Positions 14,678-24,434 of a stretch of DNA of 64,000 nucleotides are shown here, one piece after another. Each line of letters opens with the position of its first letter. The stretch's first letter is position 1. Position numbers and translations under genes: made by a program. Source of the stretch: Paraburkholderia sp. FT54 (GTDB taxonomy: Bacteria > Pseudomonadota > Gammaproteobacteria > Burkholderiales > Burkholderiaceae); contig NZ_CP134195.1 in NCBI RefSeq assembly GCF_031585635.1, positions 1,426,001 to 1,490,000 of the forward strand. Direction: 5' to 3'. The notes under the pieces were generated by a model, which searched no databases, was not told where the DNA came from, and saw nothing but the letters and a program-made list of their open reading frames with translations.

Positions 14678-15799
14678 ATGAACACTGACAAGAACAACGA
14701 CATCCAATGTTTGAGGGCAGTGGCGATCTTGCTGGTGATCACCCAGCACTATCGCAACCGCCTGCCGACTCCAGATAGCTATCAAGGTCTCTTCGGGCAC
14801 TTTGCATTCTGGTCCGGGGTCGACATTTTCTTCGCAATCTCCGGCTTTCTGATTTGCCACTCGTTTCTGCGGGACGTGCGACGGACCGACTCGCGCAAGG
14901 AAGCCATGGCAATGTTTTGGGCACGGCGCTGGGGGAGATTGTTTCCGGCGGTCTTCTTCTGGAGCGTGGCGTCGGTATGCATCTCTGTTTTCACTTCCTC
15001 TATCCCTAACGCAGACCCGGCAAAGATCGCAGTAGGCGCTGCGGCGGCGATCTTCGGAGTCTCGAATGCATATTGGGTGCATTGCGTCAACCATTTCGGC
15101 CCAACCTGCGGCAATGCTGACTTCAACAGCGTAACCTGGTCGCTGTCACTTGAATGGCAGATGTACGCGCTATTGACGACGCTGATTTGCCTGACTGGTC
15201 GCCGATGGGCAGTGACGCTGATGCTGATCGGCGCCGGGATAATGTCTGCATTCCCGGCCCCCAGCTTTTCGGTTATCTGGGCTTTCCGTATGCAGGCGTT
15301 TGCGCTAGGCGCTTTGACCTACATTTTGCTGCAAACCGACGACGCGCTGCCCGTGTTGCGGCTACGGCGCCTTTTTTCCATAGCGTTGCTGTTCGTAGGC
15401 GTGCTGATCTGCATATCGGCGCCAACGCATCTTAGCCAACCCTTCGTGCTTCCCGCGATTGGAATAGGTGGATTCATATGCCTACTTTCGGGGTTATCGA
15501 AATCCAACTTCTCGCGATCTCCCGTAGCTTCGCCACTGGTCTGGCTTGGAGAGCGGTCGTATTCCGTGTATCTCTGTCACCTACCGATGATCCTGTTTAC
15601 ACGGGAAGTCATGGCGCGGACGACGGGTCTTTCTGTTAATTTTCGCAATATCGTTTTTGGCGCGGTCCTGGCCGGAAGTCTCGTCATTATCTGCGGAGAA
15701 TTGTCCTACCGCTTCATTGAAGTGCCGTTTCAGCGGCTTGTTCGAGAAAGAATGGAACGGAGGCGTCGTTCGCAAGGGCAGGCGACTCTGTCCGTGTAA
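14678..15799 (+). CDS. Acyltransferase 3 family membrane protein (OafA/YrhL type)
   Basis: Integral membrane O-acyltransferase of about 373 residues that would transfer an acyl group to a cell-surface sugar. It has IQCLRAVAILLVITQHY with the family His near the N-terminus, FFAISGFLICHSFLRD, FWARRWGRLFPAVFFW, and about ten membrane segments ending with GELSYRFIEVPFQRLV. ATG 14678 is chosen; a GTG at 14657 is possible. Base composition is less GC-rich than flanking core genes and it follows the integrase scar, which suggests it came with the older insertion. The substrate is unknown. Confidence 0.88.
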   Translation: MNTDKNNDIQCLRAVAILLVITQHYRNRLPTPDSYQGLFGHFAFWSGVDIFFAISGFLICHSFLRDVRRTDSRKEAMAMFWARRWGRLFPAVFFWSVASVCISVFTSSIPNADPAKIAVGAAAAIFGVSNAYWVHCVNHFGPTCGNADFNSVTWSLSLEWQMYALLTTLICLTGRRWAVTLMLIGAGIMSAFPAPSFSVIWAFRMQAFALGALTYILLQTDDALPVLRLRRLFSIALLFVGVLICISAPTHLSQPFVLPAIGIGGFICLLSGLSKSNFSRSPVASPLVWLGERSYSVYLCHLPMILFTREVMARTTGLSVNFRNIVFGAVLAGSLVIICGELSYRFIEVPFQRLVRERMERRRRSQGQATLSV

Positions 15800-16031
15800 T
15801 AAGCTAGAGCGATGCGCAGTCGACGCCGCTAGGTGTACGCGGAATGGATGGTGCTGCAAAACGGCCGTGCAAGCCCCCGCGATCGGAGCGTGGTAAAGCT
15901 ACCCGCACGCTAGACCAGCGGATTCCGTTTGCACGATCTGATAACGTTGTTCACGATTCCACCTCCTGATCCCCCGCAAAAGATGCGGCGCATAATGACG
16001 AAATCCCTTTGTCAGGATGATGGAGGCAGAC
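15800..16031. other. Intergenic, no feature seen
   Basis: About 230 bp with no frame, repeat or RNA that I can support. No third copy of the tRNA-Leu attachment repeat is visible here. Confidence 0.6.
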
Positions 16032-16340
16032 GTGACTACTTTTGCTATAGACGCCATTCGCATCAACCCGGCGAACGACAGGATCACCCACGTGCGCTGG
16101 GCCCCCGTCGAGCCGTCGACGCGTGACTGGCTGTCCCCCACGTCGATGGTCGAGGTGGCCGAAGTCGTCGCCGCGCTTCGTCGGGGAGACGCTGTTTGGT
16201 CCCTTTTTACGCTCGGCGGCACCCGGTTTCTGGGCCCCAAAATTGTGTCTGTCTCTCACACCGACGGCCACGATGGCATTGACACCGATGTCCCGGGCGA
16301 TCATGTCGAAAAATGCATTGACGACCTGCCGCACGTTTGA
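16032..16340 (+). CDS. Conserved hypothetical protein (DUF3892-like)
   Basis: A protein of 102 residues. GTG at 16032 is preferred because GGAGG lies five bases upstream; in-frame ATGs at 16017 and 16020 are too close to that site. The sequence FAIDAIRINPANDRITHVRW, then VAEVVAALRRGDAVWSL and GPKIVSV resembles small DUF3892-type proteins (opening Ile-rich strand and the ITHV motif). Function unknown. Confidence 0.65.
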   Translation: MTTFAIDAIRINPANDRITHVRWAPVEPSTRDWLSPTSMVEVAEVVAALRRGDAVWSLFTLGGTRFLGPKIVSVSHTDGHDGIDTDVPGDHVEKCIDDLPHV

Positions 16341-16735
16341 CCGCCTGGCTTAAGGCCGTCGACGAGCGTCGTGCGCGTTGCCGGACGCTTTTCCTGCAAT
16401 CGCCCGTTTTGGCGGAGGCGCCGATGCGAGCCCACGGTTCGCTGTCGGCGACGTCGACGCGATCACCTGGATCGTGCAGGTGCCGTGGCTGGCTGAACGC
16501 GTGAACTGCCGCATCGAACCCAGGCGTCCGCTGCTTTGGGTGCGGGCGGCCATGTCGTGCTCAAAACGGCGCCTGTGGGGGATTCGACCATCATCAAGGG
16601 AATCACGCGGGGAACCGTGGCGCCCACTACAGTGTTCGAAATATGCAACCATTCGCCTGCGCATTCGACACGTGCGATGCTGCGACGCAAACCAACTGCG
16701 TTTCCCGCAGACCAACGCAATTCCACCGGAGCAAA
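16341..16735. other. Intergenic, possible gene remnants
   Basis: About 395 bp. Open stretches exist on both strands but none has a ribosome site or recognisable protein, and they interrupt one another. A short plus-strand piece at about 16536-16660 reads GGHVVLKTAPVGDST and IKGITRGTVAPTTVFE and may be a decayed gene fragment. I support no intact gene. Confidence 0.45.
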
Positions 16736-17371
16736 ATGATGGGCAGTGAAAAATCGAAGCGTGCGCGCCGCGCCGCCGAAAGCCTTTTCGGGGATTTGCC
16801 GACCACCAGCAACACCACGGCCAGCCGGCCTTCGAATCCCTTCGGCAACGACCCGTTCGACACGCCAGCCGGCGTTACGCCGACAGGGGACGAACTCGTC
16901 GTGCTACCGGCCCAATTCGAACTGCCGCCCGGCTATGAAGACGCGGCGGCCGTGCGCGACGCGCTCGCCCGCATCTGGCGCATGGACTGGATCAAGGTGG
17001 GCAAAGACGAATGCGTGGTCAGGCTACCGGTCGGATGGCGTGCGGACAAGTCGGTGGACGGTGTTCTGCGAATCGAATGCGCGGGCGTCGTTCGTGCGCA
17101 GGGCCGTATCGTGGAGGGCGCCGCGTTGCAGATCCTTCCGCGCTACTACTTGAAGGCGGAATTCCATGACTCGAACGACCACTGCCGGATCGTCGTACGC
17201 GATCGCGGCCGCAACAACAGCGTCCTGAAGGATTCGTTCTGGGACACGAGGAGCGGCCCGAACCATCCGCAGTGGAAGCCTCTCTCCGACTGGCTGGACA
17301 AGCAGTACCCCGACCATCGCGATCCGCTTCGGTATTGGGAAGATTGCGAAGCCAATCGCGGCGGCGTTTGA
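16736..17371 (+). CDS. Hypothetical protein (211 aa)
   Basis: A soluble 211-residue protein from ATG 16736 with CCGGAGC six bases upstream. The N-terminal 50 residues are low-complexity and charged (SEKSKRARRAAESLFGDLP). The rest is a folded domain: VRDALARIWRMDWIKVGKDE, RLPVGWRADKSVDGVLRIEC, and a tail WKPLSDWLDKQYPDHRDPLRYW. I do not recognise the family. It lies 16 bp upstream of the YgjP-like protein on the same strand and may be cotranscribed. Confidence 0.7.
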   Translation: MMGSEKSKRARRAAESLFGDLPTTSNTTASRPSNPFGNDPFDTPAGVTPTGDELVVLPAQFELPPGYEDAAAVRDALARIWRMDWIKVGKDECVVRLPVGWRADKSVDGVLRIECAGVVRAQGRIVEGAALQILPRYYLKAEFHDSNDHCRIVVRDRGRNNSVLKDSFWDTRSGPNHPQWKPLSDWLDKQYPDHRDPLRYWEDCEANRGGV

Positions 17372-17387
17372 CGGAGTGCCGAGCAGA

Positions 17388-17891
17388 ATGTCCCACCTGA
17401 AATACCTGACCGGCTATCCACTCGCGCTTCAGGAGAAGGTCAAAAAGCTGATCGCCGAAGACCAACTCGGCCAGTACCTCGCCGCCCGCTATCCGAACAC
17501 GCACGACATACAAACAGACAGAGCGCTGTACACCTATTGCGCCGACCTGAAACGCGAACACCTGCGCAGCGCGGACCAGATCGACAAAGTGACCTACGAC
17601 AGCAAACTCGACGTCGTACGCCATGCGCTAGGTCTGCACACGAGCATTTCCCGTGTGCAGGGCGGCAAGCTGAAAGCGAAGAAAGAAATCCGCATCGCCT
17701 CGTTATTCAAATTAGCGGCGCCGGAATTTCTGAGAATGATCGTAGTGCACGAACTCGCTCATCTGAAGGAAAGCGATCACAACAAGGCCTTTTACCGCCT
17801 CTGCGAATTCATGCAACCGGGCTACCACCAGATCGAGTTCGATCTGCGTCTCTATCTGACGCAGCGCGAGCTGGCGAAGAAACAGGCCTGA
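17388..17891 (+). CDS. YgjP-like metallopeptidase-domain protein
   Basis: A 167-residue protein with the zinc motif HELAHLKESDH (HELAH at residues 121-125, third ligand His 131) and the family ending FMQPGYHQIEFDLRLYL, as in YgjP/WLM-type M48-like proteins. The start is ATG 17388, with GGAG 11 bases upstream; GTG 17376 is too close to it. No signal peptide is present. Peptidase activity is inferred from the motif only. Confidence 0.88.
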   Translation: MSHLKYLTGYPLALQEKVKKLIAEDQLGQYLAARYPNTHDIQTDRALYTYCADLKREHLRSADQIDKVTYDSKLDVVRHALGLHTSISRVQGGKLKAKKEIRIASLFKLAAPEFLRMIVVHELAHLKESDHNKAFYRLCEFMQPGYHQIEFDLRLYLTQRELAKKQA

Positions 17892-17901
17892 CGAACGGGC
17901 A

Positions 17902-20220
17902 TCAGGCGGCCACCGCCTCGACCTTGGAAGAAGCCTTCAACAAAACCGGAATCGACTTCGACGTCGGCGTTCCCGCGCCGTCGGCGACCGACGACAGCGG
18001 CACCAGCGGGTTCGTCTCGGGATAGTAAGCGCCGAGACAGCCTCGCGGGATGTCGTACTCCACGAGCAGAAAACCTTCCGCGTGACGCTCGATGCCATCG
18101 GCCCACACGCTCGTCATATCCACGCGCTGTCCGGCCGCGAAACCGAGCATCGCGAGGTCGTCCTTGTTCGCGAACAACACGCGACGCTGCCCATACACAC
18201 CACGATAACGGTCGTCGAGACCATAAATCGTCGTGTTGTACTGATCGTGCGAGCGCGTCGTCATCAGCGTCATCAGCCGCCTGCCATGTTCCTTGCGCGC
18301 CTGATGAATCGGCGTGGCCAAATCGATTGCATGCACCAGGAACTGCGCCTTGCCGCTCGGCGTTTTCCAGATCCGCTCGCGCGACGCCACGCCGAGGTGA
18401 AAGCCACCAGGCTTCTTCAAGCGCTCGTTGTAATCCGTGAATCCGTCGATCACTTTCGCGATGCCGTCGCGGATCAGCGAATAATCTGCAGCCTGCGCGA
18501 GCCAATCCACTTTCTCGCTGCCGAGCGTCGCATGCGCCATGCGCGCGACGATCGCGATTTCCGACAGCAGATTTTCCGACGCCGGCTTGTTCATGCCGTA
18601 CGAGATATGCACCATGCTCATCGAATCCTCGACGCTCACGCCTTGCGCGACGCCATTCTGCAGGTCGATCTCGGTGCGGCCGAGCGTCGGCAGAATCAGC
18701 GCGTCGCGTCCATGCACGAGGTGACTGCGGTTCAGCTTGGTCGTGATGTGCACGGTGAGATCGCACGAACGCATCGCTTCCCACGTGCGCGGCGTATCCG
18801 GCGTCGCGATCGAAAAGTTGCCGCCGAGGCCGATGAACACCTTCACCTTGCCGTCGAGCATCGCCTGAATCGTATTGACGACGTCGAGTCCGTGCTCGCG
18901 CGGCGGCTCGAACTCGTAGACTTCGCCGAGGCGGTCGAGAAACGCCTGCGTCGGCCTTTCCTCGATGCCGACGGTGCGGTCGCCCTGCACGTTCGAGTGT
19001 CCGCGCACCGGGCACAGGCCCGCGCCGCGCCGGCCGATATTGCCGCGCATCATCATCAGGTTCGACAGGATCTGCACCGTCGGCACCGAATTCTTGTGCT
19101 GCGTGAGGCCCATGCCCCACGTCGAAATCACGGCGCGGCCCTTCACATAGATGTCGGCGAGCTGCAGCACGTCTTCGAGCGGCACGCCCGCTTCGGCGAC
19201 GATCGTGTCCCAGCTTTCGGCGCGCAGATCGTCGGCGAACGCATCGAAGCCCACGGTGTGTTCGGCAATGAACGCGGCGTCGAGCACGCGTTCGAAGCCC
19301 AAAGCCAAAGCCTCGTCGTCGAGCTCGATCACGCGCTTGGCGACGCCCTTGATCAGCGCGAAATCGCCGCCGACCTTCGGGCGAATGAACACGGAGCTGA
19401 TCTTCGTGCTGCCCATCGTCAGCATTTCCACCGGATGCTGCGGGCTCGCGAAGCGCTCGAGGCCGCGCTCCTTCAGCGGATTGATCGACACGATGGTCGC
19501 GCCGCGCTTCGCGCACTCGCGCAGTTCGCCGAGCATCCGCGGATGGTTGGTGGCCGGATTCTGGCCGAAGATCAGGAGCGTATCGGCGTGTTCGAAGTCG
19601 TCGAGCGTCACCGTGCCTTTACCGATACCGACCGTATGCGGCAGGCCGCGGCTGGTCGCCTCGTGGCACATGTTCGAGCAGTCGGGGAAGTTGTTGGTGC
19701 CGTACATGCGCACGAACAACTGATACAGGAAGGCGGCTTCGTTGCTCGCGCGGCCCGAGGTGTAGAAGGCGGCGCGGTCCGGATCGTCGAGCCGCTTGAG
19801 GTGGTCGGCGATCAGATCGAAGGCTTCGTCCCAGCCGATCGGCACGTAACGGTCGCGCACGGCGTCGTAGACGAGCGGGTCGGTCAGGCGGCCGTGCTGT
19901 TCGAGTTCGTAGTCCGATTGCGTCATCAATTCGGCGACCGTGTGTTCCTCGAAGAACGCCGGCGTCACGCGCTTGCTGGTTGCCTCGGCGGCCACGGCCT
20001 TCACGCCGTTTTCGCAGAACTCGAAAGTGGACGCATGCTCGCGGTCCGGCCACGCGCAGCCGGGGCAGTCGAAGCCGTTCGGCTGATTCTGCTTGAACAG
20101 CATGCGGTAGTCGCCGCCCGTCACCTTTTCCTTGATCAGGTTGATGGCGACGTACTTGAGCGCGCCCCAGCCTGCGGCGGGGTGCGTATAGGGTTCGATG
20201 CGAGCTTCGGATTTCTTCAT
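17902..20220 (-). CDS. FdhF/YdeP-family molybdopterin oxidoreductase
   Basis: A large oxidoreductase of 772 residues in the formate-dehydrogenase-like molybdopterin family, YdeP branch. It has FDCPGCAWPD near residue 50, FYTSGRASNEAAFLYQL, FGQNPATNHPRML (cofactor binding), STWGMGLTQHKNSVPTVQ, and the C-terminal dinucleotide-binding domain (TTRSHDQYNTTIYGLDDRYR). No twin-Arg signal is seen, so it should be cytoplasmic. YdeP of E. coli is linked to acid resistance; the substrate is not settled. The start is ATG 20220. It is divergent from a MocR-type regulator and stands alone without electron-transfer subunits. Confidence 0.92.
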   Translation of the reverse strand: MKKSEARIEPYTHPAAGWGALKYVAINLIKEKVTGGDYRMLFKQNQPNGFDCPGCAWPDREHASTFEFCENGVKAVAAEATSKRVTPAFFEEHTVAELMTQSDYELEQHGRLTDPLVYDAVRDRYVPIGWDEAFDLIADHLKRLDDPDRAAFYTSGRASNEAAFLYQLFVRMYGTNNFPDCSNMCHEATSRGLPHTVGIGKGTVTLDDFEHADTLLIFGQNPATNHPRMLGELRECAKRGATIVSINPLKERGLERFASPQHPVEMLTMGSTKISSVFIRPKVGGDFALIKGVAKRVIELDDEALALGFERVLDAAFIAEHTVGFDAFADDLRAESWDTIVAEAGVPLEDVLQLADIYVKGRAVISTWGMGLTQHKNSVPTVQILSNLMMMRGNIGRRGAGLCPVRGHSNVQGDRTVGIEERPTQAFLDRLGEVYEFEPPREHGLDVVNTIQAMLDGKVKVFIGLGGNFSIATPDTPRTWEAMRSCDLTVHITTKLNRSHLVHGRDALILPTLGRTEIDLQNGVAQGVSVEDSMSMVHISYGMNKPASENLLSEIAIVARMAHATLGSEKVDWLAQAADYSLIRDGIAKVIDGFTDYNERLKKPGGFHLGVASRERIWKTPSGKAQFLVHAIDLATPIHQARKEHGRRLMTLMTTRSHDQYNTTIYGLDDRYRGVYGQRRVLFANKDDLAMLGFAAGQRVDMTSVWADGIERHAEGFLLVEYDIPRGCLGAYYPETNPLVPLSSVADGAGTPTSKSIPVLLKASSKVEAVAA

Positions 20221-20391
20221 GATGTTGCGCGCCGGATCGGGCTGGAACGAGGCTGTAGAGCCGATGGGCGCAAGCCTACTGTGTTCCAAATGGGGCGCAG
20301 CATACAGAAAATTGGAAAGCGAAGGGATACAGTTACACAATATTTGTCATAGACTTGCAGTCCTGTCCATGCCTCTGATTGACTCAGCCCC

Positions 20392-21825
20392 TTGAAACTG
20401 TACGAAAAACTTGCCGACGAAATGACCGAAGCCGTGCGCCGCGGCGTGTTCGCGGCGGGCGAGCGGATTCCGTCGGTGCGGCAGGCGAGCCAGCAACACG
20501 GCGTCAGCATCAAGACGGTGCTGCACGCGTACGCGTTGCTGGAAAGCCGTGGGATTGTCGAGACCCGTCCGCAGTCCGGCTATTTCGTGCGCGACGCGGC
20601 GGCGCGGGCGGTGATGCCCGGCGAGCCGCCGCCCGGCCGCCCGGCCACTCCCCAGCCGCCGCCGGTGGCCGCTGCCGTGGACGTCAGCCGCCTCGTCCTG
20701 TCGACTTTGCGCAGCATCCGCGCGCACGACGCCGTGCCGTTCGGCTCGCCGTATCCGGATCCGACGCTGTTCCCGTGGCGGCGCATCAACCAGTACGCGA
20801 ACGCGATCGCGCGACGCCATGCGAGCTGGAACCTGATCGACGACCTGCCGCCGGGCAATCCCGAACTGATCCGGCAGATCGCCCGGCGCTACGCCGAGAA
20901 CGGCGTGCCGGTCGATCCCGACGAAATCGTCATCACGCTCGGCGCCACCGAAGCGATCAACTTGAGCTTGCAGGCGGTCGCCAAACCCGGCGACACGGTG
21001 GCCGTCGAATCGCCGACCTATTACGCGATGCTGCACGCCATCGAGCGTCTGGGCATGCGCGCGATCGAGGTGGCGACGCATCCGGCCCACGGCATCGATA
21101 TCGAGGCGCTCGCGCAGGTGATCGCCGAACAGAAGATCGCGGCCTGCATGGTGATGCCGAACTTCCAGAATCCGCTCGGTTTCCAGATGCCCGACGCGCG
21201 CAAACGGCAACTGGTCGAACTGCTCGCCGCGCACGAGATTCCCGTGATCGAGAACGACGTCTATCAGGAGCTGTACTTCGGCGAGACGCGGCCGTCGACC
21301 TTGAAGAACTTCGACACTAAAGGGCTGGTGCTGCATTGCGCGTCGTTTTCGAAGAGCCTGACAGCGTCGTACCGGATCGGCTGGGCGCTGCCGGGGCGCT
21401 ACCGCGCGCAGGTCGAGAAGCTGAAGTTTCTGAATACGCTGACCACGCCGTCGGTGCCGCAGGTCGCGGTCGCCGATTATTTGCGGCAGGACGGCTACGA
21501 CCGGCATCTGCGGCACGTGCGCAAGATCTACCGGCAGCAGGCGAGCATCATGATGGCGATGGTGCAACGGTTTTTTCCAGTCGGCACTCGTATGTCGACG
21601 CCGCAGGGCGGCTACGTACTCTGGGTGGAACTGCCCGAGCGTGTCGATTCGATGCGGCTCTACCAGGCGGCGCTTGCGCGTAGCATCACGGTCGGACCGG
21701 GCATGATGTTTTCGACGCGCAATGATTTTCGCCACTTCATCCGGCTCAACTACAGCTATCCGTGGACGGCGCAGACCGAAGCGGCATTGAAGACGCTCGG
21801 CGAACTCGTCACGCAGATGGCGTAA
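20392..21825 (+). CDS. MocR-type regulator (GntR helix-turn-helix plus aminotransferase fold)
   Basis: A 477-residue PLP-dependent transcription regulator. The N-terminal GntR winged helix (RRGVFAAGERIPSVRQASQQ, residues 16-35, then HGVSIKTVLHAYALLESRG) is joined by a Pro-rich linker to a type-I aminotransferase domain. That domain has LGATEAINLSLQAVAKPGDT, MPNFQNPLGFQMP, ENDVYQELYF, the Schiff-base lysine in CASFSKSLT, and RIGWALPG. The start is TTG 20392, the first start after an in-frame stop, and no Shine-Dalgarno sequence is visible. It may regulate the divergent FdhF/YdeP gene, but this is only positional. Confidence 0.9.
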   Translation: MKLYEKLADEMTEAVRRGVFAAGERIPSVRQASQQHGVSIKTVLHAYALLESRGIVETRPQSGYFVRDAAARAVMPGEPPPGRPATPQPPPVAAAVDVSRLVLSTLRSIRAHDAVPFGSPYPDPTLFPWRRINQYANAIARRHASWNLIDDLPPGNPELIRQIARRYAENGVPVDPDEIVITLGATEAINLSLQAVAKPGDTVAVESPTYYAMLHAIERLGMRAIEVATHPAHGIDIEALAQVIAEQKIAACMVMPNFQNPLGFQMPDARKRQLVELLAAHEIPVIENDVYQELYFGETRPSTLKNFDTKGLVLHCASFSKSLTASYRIGWALPGRYRAQVEKLKFLNTLTTPSVPQVAVADYLRQDGYDRHLRHVRKIYRQQASIMMAMVQRFFPVGTRMSTPQGGYVLWVELPERVDSMRLYQAALARSITVGPGMMFSTRNDFRHFIRLNYSYPWTAQTEAALKTLGELVTQMA

Positions 21826-21857
21826 CCAAGGCATAAGAGAACAAGGAGGCTCTCACC

Positions 21858-22166
21858 ATGGAAGACGACGAACTCGATCCGGTGCTGGTCGCCGTGCTGA
21901 CGCAACTGTGGCGCGCGCATCGGGAAACGCCAGGCGGCGCGTGGTCGCTCGCCAAACTGTCGAAGCAGGCGGGCGTGCCGATGAGCGGCTTGCGGCGGCA
22001 GTTGACGGCGCTCGTCGACGGCGGTCTGGTCGACACCACGTTCAACGAGGAAGGCAGGGGCACAGCGCGCCTGAGCGAACTCGGCGAAAGCGTGTGCGGC
22101 GAATTGTTCGGCGACGGCGAGATGCCCGATGAGGACCAGCCGGAGCCGCCGCCGAAGCTTCACTGA
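21858..22166 (+). CDS. Small winged-helix (MarR/ArsR-like) protein
   Basis: A 102-residue protein starting at ATG 21858 with a strong AAGGAGGC ribosome site. [31 protein letters not shown] then [12 protein letters not shown] reads as a winged helix-turn-helix with wing. It is 32 bp downstream of the MocR-type gene and probably cotranscribed. The C-terminus is acidic and Pro-rich ([15 protein letters not shown]). The target is unknown. Confidence 0.78.
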   Translation: MEDDELDPVLVAVLTQLWRAHRETPGGAWSLAKLSKQAGVPMSGLRRQLTALVDGGLVDTTFNEEGRGTARLSELGESVCGELFGDGEMPDEDQPEPPPKLH

Positions 22167-22192
22167 ATTGCGGCGGGGTTGCGGAGGTTCAC

Positions 22193-22224
22193 TGCTGGCG
22201 AGCCATGTGCATGGCTCGCCAGCA
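22193..22224. terminator. Long perfect hairpin between convergent genes
   Basis: TGCTGGCGAGCCATG is followed by its reverse complement with almost no loop. It lies between the stops of the winged-helix gene (+) and the SDR gene (-), where a bidirectional terminator is expected. There is no long T run, so termination activity is an inference. Confidence 0.5.
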
Positions 22225-22244
22225 GCGTGGCTTTGAACGCGGCT

Positions 22245-22994
22245 TTAAAGCTGGCTCATCCCGCCGTCGGCGATGATTTCCGTGCCGACGATAAACGCCG
22301 ATTCCGGCGCCGCAAGGTGCAGCACGGTCGAGGCGATTTCTTCCGGCGTACCGAAACGGCCGACCGGCACCTGGTCGAGAATCCGCGCGGCGGTGGCTTC
22401 GAGCGCAGCGGTGTCGAGGCCGAGCTTGCCGTACAGCGGCGTTTGCACCGGGCCCGGGCTCACCACATTGACGCGCACGCCTTGCGGCAGCAATTCCGAC
22501 GAAAGCGTCTTCGCCAGCGAAATCACCGCGGCCTTGCTCGCCGCATACACGGACGACGCCGGCATGCCGATATGGGCGTTGATCGACCCGTTGATCACGA
22601 TCGACGCGCCGCGATTGAGCAACGGCAAGAGTGCCTGAATCTGGAAGTAGGCGCCCTTGACGTTGGTGTTGAACATGGCGTCCCAGAAGGCTTCGTCGAC
22701 GTCCGGAAACGACGCGAATTTCGCGGTGCCGGCGTTGATGAACACCGCGTCGAGCCGAATGCCGGCGGCGCTGACCGCGGCCGCCAGTTCACGCGCCGAC
22801 GCTACCGAGCCGGCGTCGTTGCGTACCGCGACGGCATGGGCGCCGAGTGCTGATCTGGCCGTTTCGAGCGCATCGGCGTCGCGGCCGGTAATGACCACGC
22901 GGGCGCCTTCGTCGGCGAATGCCTTGGCGGCCGCGAAGCCGATGCCGCTGCTGCCGCCGGTGACGAGAATCGACTTACCTTGGAAGCGAGTCAT
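22245..22994 (-). CDS. Short-chain dehydrogenase/reductase
   Basis: NAD(P)-dependent oxidoreductase of 249 residues in the classical SDR family. Cofactor motif TGGSSGIG at residues 12-19, FINAGT with N87, catalytic S137 in INGSINA, Y150 and K154 in YAASK, then PGPVQTPL. Length and motifs are complete. It is divergent from the BMP-family binding protein and has no obvious pathway partner nearby, so the substrate cannot be named. Confidence 0.95.
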   Translation of the reverse strand: MTRFQGKSILVTGGSSGIGFAAAKAFADEGARVVITGRDADALETARSALGAHAVAVRNDAGSVASARELAAAVSAAGIRLDAVFINAGTAKFASFPDVDEAFWDAMFNTNVKGAYFQIQALLPLLNRGASIVINGSINAHIGMPASSVYAASKAAVISLAKTLSSELLPQGVRVNVVSPGPVQTPLYGKLGLDTAALEATAARILDQVPVGRFGTPEEIASTVLHLAAPESAFIVGTEIIADGGMSQL

Positions 22995-23169
22995 TTTGAA
23001 TCTCCGAAAGAGTGTTGCGGGTTGGTGAGAGTGATATTGCGCTCACATAAGGCGCTTGCCGTACCACTTCTCCGATGCACTCGTTCGAAGACGTCGAACG
23101 TGTTTTGGCGGCACCAGAATACTAGCGACGTTATAGGCGGCATAACGAATAATAATTTTTCCGCTGAAA

Positions 23170-23197
23170 TTGACCTTCGAATATGGCCCCCTATGCT
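23170..23197 (+). promoter_or_regulatory. Candidate sigma-70 promoter for BMP-type binding protein
   Basis: TTGACC (23170-23175) and TATGCT (23192-23197) with a 16-bp spacer, 63 bp upstream of the start codon, in an AT-richer intergenic stretch (22995-23260). Assignment is by consensus only. Confidence 0.5.
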
Positions 23198-23260
23198 GGA
23201 GCCTTGCCCGGGTTATCCCGAGCGCTGGGGCAGGCACCTTCAACCATTTTCGGAGAATCC

Positions 23261-24391
23261 ATGAAAACCACGCTGGCGCGAGCGCTGCATCGTTCATTGC
23301 GCATCAACACCGTCCGAACCGTACTCGCCGCGACGCTCGGCGCGACCCTGGCAATCAGCGCGGCGGGGGCGTCGGCCGCCGCCGCGCAGCCGATCGGCAT
23401 TGCCTTCGTCTATCTCGGCAATCCGGGCGACGCCGGCTGGACCTACGCGCACGAACAGGGCGTGAAAGCGCTCGAGGCGAAATTCGGCGACAAGGTCAAG
23501 GTGACGCGCGTCGAGAACGTGCCGGAGTCGGCGGATTCGGAGCGCGTGTTCCGCGATCTGGCGTCCAAGGGCAATAAGATCGTGGTGGGTTCGAGCTTCG
23601 GGTTTCAGGATTTCGAGCTGAAGGTCGCCAAGGACTTTCCGGACGCCGTGTTCGAACATGCCACCGGCTACAAGAAGGCCGCCAACTTCGCCACCTATGA
23701 CGTGCGCACCTATCAGAGCGCCTACCTGGCGGGGCTCGTCGCGGGCTACACGACCAAGTCGAACACGCTCGGCTTCGTCGGTTCCGTGCCGGTGCCCGAG
23801 GTGGTGCGCAACATCAACGCATTCACGATGGGCGCTCGCTCGGTCAATCCGAACGCACGCGTGAAGGTGGTGTGGATCAATAGCTGGTTCGATCCGGGCC
23901 GCGAAAAGCAGGCTGCCGAAACGCTGATCGGCCAGGGCGCCGACGTGCTGATCCAGAACACCGATTCCACCGCGACGATGCAGACCGCCGAGCAGAAGAA
24001 GGTGCATGCGTTCGGCTGGGACTCGGATATGAAGAAGTTCGGACCGAACGCGCAACTCGGTGCATGCGTGAGCAACTGGGGCGTGTACTACACGCACCTG
24101 GTGGATCAGGTGATGGCGGGCACGTGGAACAACTCGCCGGTGTGGTGGGGGCTGAAAGAGAAAGCGATCGACCTCGCCGACATCAACACCGACGCCGTTT
24201 CGCCGGCCGCGCAAAAAGCCTTGAGCCAGAAGCGCGACGACATCATCTCAGGCAGGTTCAACCCGTTTGCCGGTCCGATCATGGATCAGTCCGGCGCGGT
24301 GAAGGTCGCCGCCGGCAAGTCGCTGAGCGATCCGGAACTGTTGCGCTTGAACTGGTTCGTGCAGGGCGTGGATGGGTCGCTGCCCAAGTAA
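23261..24391 (+). CDS. BMP-family ABC transporter substrate-binding protein
   Basis: Periplasmic binding protein of 376 residues in the basic membrane protein (Med/PnrA) family, whose members bind nucleosides or related compounds. A signal peptide runs to about residue 44 (ATLGATLAISAAGASAAAA), then IGIAFVYLGNPGDAGWTYAHE, FGFQDFELKVAKDFPD, FEHATGYK and GFVGSVPVPEVVRNINAF. ATG 23261 with CGGAGA six bases upstream. No permease or ATPase genes are adjacent. The next gene is a nucleobase deaminase, which supports a purine-type ligand. Confidence 0.93.
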   Translation: MKTTLARALHRSLRINTVRTVLAATLGATLAISAAGASAAAAQPIGIAFVYLGNPGDAGWTYAHEQGVKALEAKFGDKVKVTRVENVPESADSERVFRDLASKGNKIVVGSSFGFQDFELKVAKDFPDAVFEHATGYKKAANFATYDVRTYQSAYLAGLVAGYTTKSNTLGFVGSVPVPEVVRNINAFTMGARSVNPNARVKVVWINSWFDPGREKQAAETLIGQGADVLIQNTDSTATMQTAEQKKVHAFGWDSDMKKFGPNAQLGACVSNWGVYYTHLVDQVMAGTWNNSPVWWGLKEKAIDLADINTDAVSPAAQKALSQKRDDIISGRFNPFAGPIMDQSGAVKVAAGKSLSDPELLRLNWFVQGVDGSLPK

Positions 24392-24434
24392 AAATTTGCT
24401 TCGCTAATCTAACTATTAATCGAGGAGATCGCCC

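Noticed and set aside
14209..17900. Third copy of the tRNA-Leu attachment repeat marking the end of the older element
   Set aside because: No match to the 19-base repeat was found by eye in this stretch.
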